Source of the DNA: Sarcocystis neurona
Lineage: Eukaryota; Apicomplexa; Conoidasida; Eucoccidiorida; Sarcocystidae
Length of the DNA stretch: 64,000 nt
Direction: 5' to 3'
Assembly: GCA_000727475.1 (NCBI GenBank)
Contig: KL647325.1
Span: 423,719 to 487,718 of the forward strand
In this document: piece by piece, positions 29,501 through 41,500 of the stretch
Position numbering within the stretch: position 1 is the stretch's first letter
Layout: each line of letters starts with the position of its first letter
Position numbers and translations under genes: made by a program
Notes under the pieces: generated by a model
Database searches by the model: none
What the model was told of the DNA's origin: nothing
What the model saw: only the letters and a program-made list of their open reading frames with translations

Positions 29501-32500
29501 GACATTTATATATATATATATATATAGATACGCATATTATACCTGCATTCATATCCGCGCATTTATACATATATATACACGAATCATGAATTCGTGCATA
29601 TGAGTGAAAGGGGCAGTACACATATATGTATATACGTATACATATATATATATATATACATATATATATACACATACGTGTATGAACTCGTGAATGCATA
29701 TATATATATATGTATATATGTATGTGGTCGTATTCGTATCAGTACAAAATTGGTTGTGCCTTCCTGAGAGGACGTACATCGTCCTGTATATATACATGTG
29801 CATATATATTATACATGTGTATACATATATATTATATACGTATACGCGTGTATGTATATATATATATATATATATAAATTACGTGTATAGAACTATACAT
29901 ATATGTTGGTTAGAGAGGGCACATCTGCCTGAACTTCATTGTGTATGGAAGGACTTTTCCACTTGAGGGCGTCTTTTTCTCGAGAAGTAATTATACATAT
30001 ACAAACACGTGCCTCTGGACGTCTGCGTAGGTAGACACACACATAAATGAGCAAATAGGGAAACATCCCAGTACAGAAATACGCCTGACTCAGTAAACAG
30101 AAGCAGTTAGACTTTTGTGACGCATGCAAATCCCCTTTGTTACCTCTCTGATTCTCGAAACTAATTTTGTAGAGGACGACAAAATCTTGACTCATGTCCA
30201 TCAGCGGCGGCATATCTGCGATCGCGCAGCAGCAGAAGCAGCACCAGCAGCAGCAACAGCAGCAATAGCAGCAATAGCAGCAATAGCAGCAACAGCAGCA
30301 ATAGCAGCAACAGCAGCAATAGCAGTAATAGCAGCAATAGCAGCAATAGCAGCAACAGCAGCAATAGCAGCAACAGCAGCAATAGCAGCAATAGCAGCAA
30401 CAGCAGCAATAGCAGCAACAGCAGCAGCAACACCGCGAGGAGTTCGTCAAGCAGCAGCGCCGGAGTATTTCCTTCTTTAACTGCAGTTTCTTCTTCGTCT
30501 CCTTCGTCCTCCTCCCCTTTCTCCCCTCACTTTCTGTTTCCTTCTCCAGCTGTTCCTCCTTCTCCTGTGCCTCTTCCTGTTTCGGTTCCTTCTTCGGGCT
30601 CTCCTCGTCTGAGCCCTACACATCCACTTCTCCTACGAAGAACCTTGGCTTCCTTCCCCCTCCCCCCACGTGCAGCAGGCAGCAACTACTACACAGATGC
30701 TTCTGAAGCGTCCTGCAGACTTTCAGAGAAAACGGCTATTCCTTTTGAGCTTCTGCCTTTCTCTGCCCTCTGTCTCTTCGAAACCACGTCTACGTTTCTT
30801 CTCGTTTGTCACTGCTACATATATATATATATGACTCTCTCTCTACACATATGTATACACTGATCAATACATACTTATCTGAATATATTTTGACACATAT
30901 TTATCTACCTATGTACATATGTTAACACATGCATATCTACCCATATATATACACATGTACACTGTGATACATACACGTATAGCTGAATGTATACTGATAC
31001 ATACATATCTACCCACACATATATATGAGGATACATAAACATATTTACCTAAACACACGTTGAGACGTACTTCTCTACGCATATTCATTAGTAAATGCAA
31101 GTGCACCTATATGTACATTAGTGCATATATTTCCACCTAAGTATAAACTTCTACACACATACCTACCTATATATAAACACATGCAGGTCTACCCATGTAC
31201 GTATACTTCAAGCGCCGATCCTCTTCTGCGCCCGCTGCTCAGGCAGCGTTTTATATGTCCTGCAACACATTGCCCTCCCCGCGTGCAGGACGAAGAGAAG
31301 ACGTTTACCACTTTTTCACGGAGAAGAAGAGAAGTCTACCTACTGGCCCTCGTCGGTATCCTGCTTCTGTCTATATACACGTGCATGTGTGTGTGTGTGT
31401 CTACAAACAGACACACATATTGAGAAAAAGAGGAGGACATAAAAAAAGAGAACCCACCAAGTACAAGCCAGCTGCATGTGACCTGCGCGCCGTGGGGCAG
31501 GCGCGCCTCCTTTCTGCCCTGGAAAGGACAGCAATGGTGCCTGCTGCGTCCTCCCCTCCCTCTATCTAGCGGCACAGCCCCACCTGGCACTCTCTATTTC
31601 TCTTTTGATGTTTATTTACTTCACCGAAGCTCCGTCTCTTTTTCGCCCTCTCTCTCTCTTTCGGCTCCCTCGACTGGCTGCATGCAGCTGTTCTGCGTGT
31701 TGCTCTCTTCGTTTTCGTCTATACGCTATACGTCTCTCCTTTTATCTGTGAACGGCTGCAAGTTCTCTTCCTCTAGGTGAGATATAAGTAGGTGCCTTTT
31801 TGAATGTGGATGCTCGGGGCTCTCTATACCTGTGAGAAGATTCTATCCGTCTTCCTCTTGCGAGGCACGTGGATCGGCCCTCTTCTATCCATCTCCCTCT
31901 GTCTGTGTCTCTCTATATTTCTCTTCATTCGGAAGAACATCTTCTCCTTCCATATCTTTCCCGATCTGCGCAGGCGTCTCCCCTCGCCTGTCGCTCCCTT
32001 CTTTCTGTCTGTAATCATCTATATCTATCTATCTATCTGCCTATCTGTGTGCCTACCTTCTTATATCTGTGTATATCTCTGTATCTGTCTACCTATCTAT
32101 CTATATCTGTCTATTCTGTATGCGCCTATCTATATCTGTCTATCTATATCTGTCTATCTATATATGTTTACCTATATATGTCTATCTATCTATGTCTATC
32201 TATATCTGTCTATCTATATCTGTCTATCTATATCTGTCTATCTATATACGTCTATATATATCTGTCTATCTATATCTATCTACCTATATCTATCTATCTA
32301 CCTATATCTGTCTATCTATATCTGTCTACCTATATCTATCTACCTATATCTATCTATCTACCTATGTACATCTACCTATACCTACCTATATTTTTCTACC
32401 TACCTATATCTATCTATCTACCTATATCTATCTATCTACCTATATCTATCTGTCTGTCTATAGTTTCCCTTCCTCTGCCTATCTTTCGCTCTCTGTATCT

Positions 32501-35500
32501 CTGTATGTATGAGCTGCTCTGTGCGTGCCTTCTGCAGAAGACGCACAGAGTACAGTCACGTAGTATACGGCTCCTTGAACACACCTATATATATCTATAT
32601 CTATGTCTACATTTGTATATATATATATACACACATGTAGAGAGAGAGTGAACGCGTCCCTTGTCGGCAGAATAGTAATATTACATATTAGAGAATTTAT
32701 CAGAGCGTTCTGCTTGGGAAACTATGAAATACACAAATTTCTTAGGGGACGTGGAGAGGAAGAAAAGACGGAGACGGAGACAAAACGGGAAGAATTCCCT
32801 GCGTCCCCTCCGCCCAACACGGCGAGTCTTCCGTTCGTAGCTCGACCGGTGCGCAACAGCACCTCTGACGCAGACCGGGAGAGAATGAAAAGGAAGACGA
32901 GAAACGCGAAGGGCAAAAAAGACTGCATGCAGTTCCCTGACATATAGCGACAGTGAACCTACATATGTTTTGCATGCGCTTCTAAATATTCTACACACAG
33001 CACCATCTACACGCGCCTCTGTCTCTCCCTCTATACACATATATATATGTATATATGTATATGAATAGAGATAGCGACAATGAGCTACGTATGGCCTGCA
33101 CGCGCTGGTGGGTATTTACACACAGTACCACCTACTGGCCTCTCTCTCTACATATATATACATATATATACGTACAGATATACGTCTATACATATATATG
33201 TATATATATGTTTATATATAGAGAGAGAGATAGACAGATACGCAGATGGATGCCTCCCTCTCTTCCCTGGGCTTTCGACGAGACAGACGAACAGATGTGC
33301 CACACTTCACCAAAATTGGGAGCCGTCCCGTGTTGCTACAATCGTAGGGCGCATGCGCAAGCGGCAACAGAATAAATATTTGTCGCTGCACGTTTCGACT
33401 TGAAGAGCAGCAGTCATGTGGGAGAAGCACATATATTCTTTTTCTACAAATTCTTCCTCCTCAAAGGCTACAACACTCATATATATATATGTACACGCCC
33501 GAAGAGAATGTGTAGCTTTCTTGTGTGTTTTTCCGCGTCTATATCTATGTAAGTGTACACAAGTACACTAAGAGAAAGCAACCTCGTGTATCAATTGCAG
33601 AAGATGTCCTCCATGATATCTTCTACATGGACACAGCGGAGAACACCCATGCACCACTTCTCCAAATATAGACACACAGATATGGGGAGAGGGACAGAAA
33701 CACATGTATGTATATTTATATATAGCCATACATACATATATATATATATGTAGACATATAGCCACATATATATATATATACGTGTACGCACGTGTGTGTA
33801 CGGCCTTAAGTATACCAGGCGCTTCCGTTCCCTCTTTTGCTTCCCTCTTCGCCACTTCGCACAAGTTGGGATACACAGAGAGAAGACACGAAATTTGCCG
33901 CGAGACGATGCAAATGCGACAGGGAGAAGACTGTGTGATAGCGTCAAACTGCTTCTGCGAAACGCCGCCTGCTGCCACCGGTGGCAATTGACGACCACAA
34001 GAGGGGCGGCGTTTTATCAACGAATTTCTCCTGCGCCACTTCCTCTCTTCTCTAGCCGTGGTGGGTCCCCCGGCGCCGAGTCAGCGCGTGTCACTTCTTC
34101 TGCTACTACAAGAAGCGACGATCTTCGTGAGGAGCGCTCATCCGCATTGCTCTGCAAACCGAAAAACGCGTCGCTATCTCTTTCTTTGTCGCGTCTCTCC
34201 CCCCGCCGTACAACACACACGTCTAGACTCATGTCTACATACATGCAATATATTTTATATTTTCTCTTTCTCTGTCTCCCTCTACATCTATTATATATAT
34301 AGGTCGATTTACATATATATATATATATATTTACGATGCCTTGCGGGGCTACATACAAATATATGTATGTGCCATATACGTATATGTATACGTGTAGAGA
34401 GAGAGAGAGCGAGACAGATACACGTGGAGGCCCAGAGGGATAGGCGCATATATGTGGGTGTGTGTGAGCAAGAAGAGAGGAGGAGAAATCTTCTTTGCCG
34501 CGTCTCGTTTCGACGGTGAGTCTCTTCTGTCTGCTGCAGAAGGAATCGCCTGCCGCGCCAGAAGCAGCTACAGACAAACAACCGCCACTGCAGCTGTGAA
34601 GAAGCTGCTGCCTAGAGGCTGCTACTGCTGCTGCTGCTGCGCAGAAGCCGCTACTACTGCCTAAAAGTTGCTGCTGCTGCCTACGAGCTGCTGTTACTGC
34701 GTACAAGTTGCTGTTGCTGCGTAGACGCTCCTGTTGCTGCGTAGAAGCTGCTGTTGCTGCTGCGTAGAAGCTGCTGTTGCTGCTGCGTAGAAGCTGCTGT
34801 TGCTGCTGCGTAGAAGCTGCTGTTGCTGTTGCGTAGAAGCTACTGTTGCTGTTGCGTAGAAGTTGCTGCGTAGAAGCTGCTGCGTAGAAGCTGTTGTCTT
34901 AACGCGGCTGCTCCTTCCCTTTTACTGCTTCTGTTGCTCTGGCTGCTTCGTTTGTCGCTCTGGCCGCTGCATCTGTTGTAGAGGCTAGCGCTTGTTCGAA
35001 AATGTTGCCGCCGTTGCCGAGCCGTGCCGCCCCTGCCGCTGCCGGTTATGCGGCTGCTGCTGCTGCTGTTGCTGCCTGTGCTACTGTTGCTGCTGCTCTT
35101 CTTCATTTTCTTCTTTTTTTCCTTCTGCTGCTGCTGTTCCTCCTTCCCTTGCTGTCGTCGGGTTCTTGTTCCCCCGATGCGGTTGCTGCTACGCGTGCTG
35201 CTACCGCACCTACTCCTGTTCCTGCTGCTCTTCGCCTGCTGTACCTGCTGCTCTTCGCCTGCTGTACCTGCTGCTCTTCGCCTGCTGTACCTGCTGCTCT
35301 TCGCCTGCTGTACCTGCTGTTGCTGCCGCTGCGGCTACTGCTGCTTCTGCTCGCACCCAGGCCGTTGTGCTCCCATGGCTACTGCAGCTGCTCTCTGTTG
35401 CTCTCGCTGCTACCCTGCACTCGCTGCTGCTGCTCGTGAGGCGTCTCTCCTGCTCTTGCTGCTACCCTGCTGTTGCCGCTGCAGCTCCTGCTTCTACCCT

Positions 35501-38500
35501 GCCGTTGCTGCTGCCGCTGTTCCCGTGCTGCCCTGTTGTTGCTGCTGCCCAGCTGTCGCTGCTGGTGCCCTACTTACTGCTCCTCTGTTGCTGTAGGTGT
35601 TGCTGCTGCTGCTGTGGCACGTGCTGCTGCTGCTGCAGCGCGTCATCTTACAGAGTCGTCGCAGCAAAATGCAGACGATGTTGTGCGTAGACGTCTTCAG
35701 CCACAGCTGCACCCAACAGCCACAGGCACGTCCCACAGCGATAATTCTTGATCCAGCAACGCCAATAGTCCTCTGGCACAAGCATATACATATATATATA
35801 TATGCACACATCGAGGCACATAGGTACGCATACCTAGAAATGGAGAGATCCATAGGTCAATGTGGCAGGACACGTGTGCATATGTATTACTTGTGTAGAA
35901 ACACAAAATGAAAATCCTCCCATATCGTATGTACAGCAGGACGCAATGAACCTCTACCTATACGTATACACATATGTGCATAATTCGATGTACTTACATA
36001 TTCACATATACGTATAAACCTCCGTGTCCATATATCTATCGGTACGCATAAGAATGCGTACCGACATACGCACATAAATACCTATACCCGTATGTATAGA
36101 TACACCCCCATATCAATCTCTCTCTCTCTGTTTCTCCGTACATATATATATATTGTACATGCATATGTTATATTTGTATATGTGCCGGGTCCTACGACGG
36201 GGCCACGTGGAAGAATTTCTGGTAGAGTGTGATGACTGCGATGGACGGGAGGGAAGTCCTCTTCGAGAAATTGGTGTCTTGCATAAATTCCCGCCATGTA
36301 TGTTTTGCTGCTGCTGCCCTCCCCTTCTTCCATCAATGCCGTGGAAGAGTCATGCTGGCCAACCAGCCGTGCTGGCACTCATGCGTAGACAGCGACCGTA
36401 CAGGCGCGAATAGAGAGACCGAGAGACACATAGGCAGAGAATATCGATACACACAGGTTTGTACATACGCGTATCTATATCTATATATATATGTACGTGT
36501 ATACACAGATTATATGTATAAACACACATACACAAATACAAATATACAAATACACATATACATACACACATACACACGTACATATATACACAAATATGAA
36601 CATATACGTATACGCACATACACATATATACACGTACAAATATACATATACATATACACATAGACGCACACATGTACATACACACATATACGTATACACA
36701 TATACATACACACATATACATGTACACATATACATATACACATATACACATATACATATCCACCGTTATACATATATACATACACACACACACACACACG
36801 TACTTATGTATACATATATGCATATACACATATACATAGATGCATACACACATACATATATACATACAGAGATACACACCTCTATACACAAGTGCATATA
36901 CACGTATACGTATCCACGTGTACGTATATACATATACATACATACATATACATATAAACATATCCATATATAAACCTATACACATTTACATACACACATG
37001 TACGTGTACACATACATGTATATACATGCATGCAGTTGAGTTGACTTAACGGATACATATGTGAGTAGCACATGCATGTGAATTTACACCAGGGCAAAAA
37101 TGTAAACCGTTGATATCTATATCTTCTCCGTTTTCTCTTCTCCTGTGCCTCACCTTTTTCTTGTATGTATCCTCCCACTGGCCTAGCCCCGAGCTGTTCT
37201 TTGTCGCTGTCTTCTACTACGTTGCTGAGAAGCTCCCCGTCCAAGGGCCCCAACGCTCTATGCGCGTGCCAGCCTGGACCTATTAGCTGTCCACATATAC
37301 GTATACACATACGCCTATACACACACGGCAGTCTCTCTATAGGTGGCTTCTACATCAGTACATACCCACACCTATAGAGATACCTACCTCTATGTGTCGT
37401 CAGCAAATATCTATCTATCCATATACACACGTAGTAAAATATCCATATATGTGTGTGAACCTCATACAAACGCATACACCCATACATACTTGTCTACGTA
37501 CAGCAGGCATATATATACCTGTACAGGTGCGTATGTGAACCCTACACAGGTATATACATATATTTATACCTCTATGTGTACCGCAGGTATAAAGATACAT
37601 ATAGTTTTATGAATGCGTGTAAATTCTTTACAAATAGAAACACCTACTTATACCTGCCTACGCACAGCCAAAGGCATATATACATATACATTTGAGTGCA
37701 ATACTGATGAAACAAGATGGGCCGTGATATTCTTTACGTATGTACATATATATATATATACACAAATGTATACATATATATATATAGATAGATAGAGAGA
37801 TAGATTCCTGTTAAGCTGTCCAGGAGAACAGTACACATATATATTTACATATATATATATATGTAGTGTAGACACCTGCCAAGCTGTCCAGGAGAACAGT
37901 ACATATATATATATATATATATATGTGTAGATACCTGCCAAGCTGTCCAGGAGGCAGGATCGTCAGACAGATTCATTTTTTTAACGTAACTTTGAGAACG
38001 GAGCAGCTGCGAGTGGAAGGCACTTTCTAGGAGCGCCTTCTTCCACGAGCCTGCGACGCTGCGAATATTTTCTCTCCCAATTTCTTCGAGGAAAAGAATG
38101 GGGATCGCCGGCGATACGAGCACCTGCGCCTCCATGCCGCGGTCGTCAAGGAAAATCCCGCTTTGCTGTCCCCCGGAGCGGTCTTGAAAGCTAGCTCTCA
38201 AGAAAAAGTAGTAGCCATCAACTTCCACCTGTGCAAAGCAGAAGCAGGAGCAAAGCAGCACCCGCCACACCCACAGCGGCCGCGTCTTCCTCCCTTTCTC
38301 TCTCTCTCTCTATATGTATGTACACATATATTTTTCTACCTTTTCCCGCTTTTGTCTCCGTTGGGGTGGGGGGGCAAATAGTATCAAGATGCCACCCTCC
38401 GAGAAAAATAGACGAGACGTCAGCCGCTACTTTCGACGGAAGGAAACAGCCATGTGTACTCATGCTGCAAGCAAACGAAAACGTAACAAGAGCGGAAAAA

Positions 38501-41500
38501 AAACCGGCAACGGAGACGTAGAGGTGAGTGTGAAGAGCGCAGGGGTAGTAGAAGGCCTGGTGCTTCACGTCCAGCAGCAGGACGCCGACTTCGTTGTGTT
38601 CGTGTTACACTTGCAGCAGTAGGCGTTCTGGCGTTCTTTGCTTTCTTCGTTATTTAATTGTCGCATGTATAGCCATAGTTGTAGCACTCGTAACAACAGC
38701 GGTCGTCGTGTGGGTATTATAGGCGAGTCATATGAGTAGTCGTCGTAGTAGTAATTGCAGCAGCGCAGAAGTAGTAGTAATAGTATGGATAGTGGTAGAA
38801 GTAGCAGCAGCCGCATAGGAGAAAGAGCCAAAATGGAAGAAACGGGAACTTCAGTAGTAGTGGCTTAGAAGCAACGGTCGTCGAGGTGTTCCAGCAGAGG
38901 TAGTGGTACCAGCCCTGGTACCACTCTTTGAAGAAATAGCGACAGCAGTCCTACGAGTATTACTAGTATTACTTATATTCGACGAGATAGAAAGGGCAGA
39001 ACTAGTACAACTGCACCTAGCAGCACTCCTCGTAGCATTTATGATAATTACACCGGAAGCGGTAGTCCTACGAGTACTAGTAGAAGCACTACTTCGAATG
39101 GGCATTGTAGCAGTAATAGCAGTAGGAGTACTTATAGTCATAATTGTAGAAGGAGGAGTAGTAGCATTAGTGGCAGTAGCAGTAGTAAGAGGAGTAGCAG
39201 GAATACTACTAATTGTAGTAATAGTAGTTGTAATAATAGTAGTAGTAGTAGGGTGAGCAGTAATACTGGTGGTAGTAGTAGTGGTAGTAGTATGAGTATG
39301 AGTACTAGTAGGATGAGTAGTAATACTGGTCGCAGTAGTTGCAGTAGTAGTAGTGGTAATACTCGTCCAAGTGAAAGTCGTACTAGCAGCAGTAGGATTA
39401 GTAACAGTGGGAGTAGTACGAAGAGGAGGAGGCGTAGCAGCAGTAGTAGTCATAGTCGCGGTAGTTGGAATCGTGATAGGAACAGTAGTAGTATATTAGT
39501 AGTAGTAGAACGTACAGTCGTAGCAATAGTAGTAATGCTAGTAGGAAGAGCAGTAGTAATAGTAGGACAAGCAGAAGTCGTGGCAGTAGTAGTAGTAGTG
39601 GTGCGAGCAGCAGTGGCGGCAGCAGTAATAGTAGTAGTAGCGGAGGTAGGACGAACAGGAAGGATAGGAGCCGTAGCAGCAGTAATAGGATAGATGTCCC
39701 GTTTTAGGAATGGAAATGTGGTATCCTATAGACATCAGTAGGATACGCAGAAGAACGACTCCCGGTAGAAGTACTCGTCGTCGCGCCAGCGGCAGCAGTG
39801 CCACTGCTGGAGGCGCTTCTGGTACGCTTCGTCGTGGTAGTGGTCGTGGAGATGTAGTGAGATTACCGAACGTAGCACAGATAGCAGAAGAAGCCAAAAT
39901 AGTAGAAGTCACAGCAGTGATTCTCTGCCTTCATGTACAGCGTAACTGTGGCAGCACCAAGGTACGGGAGGCGCAGAAACAGCAGCAGTAGTCCTCCTGC
40001 ACTTCGTAGTAGTGTCATCCATGGGTGTGCTGCGAGGAAGATACCTAGTACTACGGCTGGCAGTCCTTTCCATGGGGAGATGGCAGAAGTAGTAGTCGTC
40101 CTTGTAAAAGGAGGAGATAGAGGGAGGAGCAGAAGAAGAAGAAGAGGTGCACGCAGGAGAAGTGGCAGTATTCGTAGGAACAGTACCATAACAGTAGTCG
40201 TCGCCGTAGGGCATGCACAGAGAAGTGGAGTAGCGTGCGAACAGCGTACGCGAAGAGGACTGCAGTCGTACAGAAGAGGAGGACTGGCAACTTTCCGCTG
40301 GGAAGAGTAGTCGTAAACGCAGTAGCTGGCGGATAATAGGAAGTTTGACGAAGCGAAAGAGTAGTCCTACGTAGGGAGTTTCAAGTGGACAAGCAACAAG
40401 GCGTAGGTGACGGTAGGAACACGGTTTCCCTGGATAGCCACCGACGCAAGAGGAGAACGTGTGACTAAAAGAAGCAGCTGCAATGACGCCACGCGACAGA
40501 GACAGAGACAGGGAGCCGTGTCACCGTCAAATTCGTGGACTCCCATGTACGGTATATACCGAAGAAGTGGGAGATTCCCGAGTGATCGCCCACGCGTGGG
40601 AGGACAAGCAGCGGCAGCAAAGAAAAGAAGGGAACGCCAAGGCAGACCAGTTGAAACGGCTCTTAAACAGAAAGGCGTCCTCACGACAGCAGGAAGGACA
40701 GCAGCAATCGCCTTGCGGTAGGTGGCGAGCAGCAGCAGCACCAGCAGCAGTAGTAACTGCTTGCGGTCAGAAGGACGAAGCGTCACCACTCCTAGCAGCA
40801 GCAGCACGGTATTCTTCCTGCTACACTAGTGTTACTACTATTACTACTTCCAGTAAAAGGTGTGGTACTTCTGTTCTTACTATTTCTACTACTATAACTA
40901 CCCCGACAAGGACTCCTGATGTCCCTACTATCTGCAGCAGCAGCAGCAGCAGAAGATCGGTAACAGTAGGCGCGGCAGCTCTTGAAGCAGCAGCAGGAGC
41001 AGCGCTCACGGAGGGAGACACAAGAACAGCAGCAGCCGGTGAAAAGAGGCGAGCGAACGGCAGGAGCAGCAAGCGTGGCAGCAGCGACGCCACGTGCAGC
41101 AGGACCTGAAGAAGGCCCGACTTCAAGAGGAGCAGCGGACGCAGCTGCAGCAGCTCGGGTAGCAGAGCAGTTCGACCGCCGCCAGCAGCACCATCAGGAG
41201 CTGAACACAACAGCAGCCGCCGTAGCCCCAGCAGCAGCCGGTGGCAGAACGAGGACGAGCAGCAGCATGTGAGAAGCAGTAGCAGCAGCACTGGCGGGGA
41301 AGAAGCAGAAGCAGCGGTCGCCAGCGTTGCACGAGGGAAACTTAAGAACAGGAAGCCTGTATCCATAAGAATACGACACGTTTATAGGGGAGGTCACCAC
41401 CGCGTAAGTAGGGACTGCTACAACAAACAGAGAGATGGATCGAAGTGTGTCCTGCCTCCCCATGGTCATCTGCTTCTCCTGCTTCTCGAAGCGTCGAGCA

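Noticed and set aside
30225..30430. Regular short repeats resembling a CRISPR array
   Set aside because: Units are 9-bp triplet variants without spacers, in a eukaryotic context.
29893..30450. Cys-rich - strand ORF that looks like a metallothionein
   Set aside because: The poly-Cys/Tyr part is the TGC/TGT reading of the triplet block; the useful 24 codons are called as a separate exon.
32603..32947. + strand 114-codon ORF
   Set aside because: The first third is TA repeat; the charged middle is also open in other frames and lacks splice support, although the short stretch [14 protein letters not shown] could be revisited.
36229..36663. + strand 144-codon ORF opposite the 36207-36307 exon
   Set aside because: Begins with a plausible peptide but continues into the ACATATAC microsatellite; the - strand has better phase agreement.
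38903..39256. Apparent multi-pass membrane protein on +
   Set aside because: Val/Ile/Leu content is produced by GTA/AGT/TTA triplets; no start context, no homologous pattern, no splice signals.
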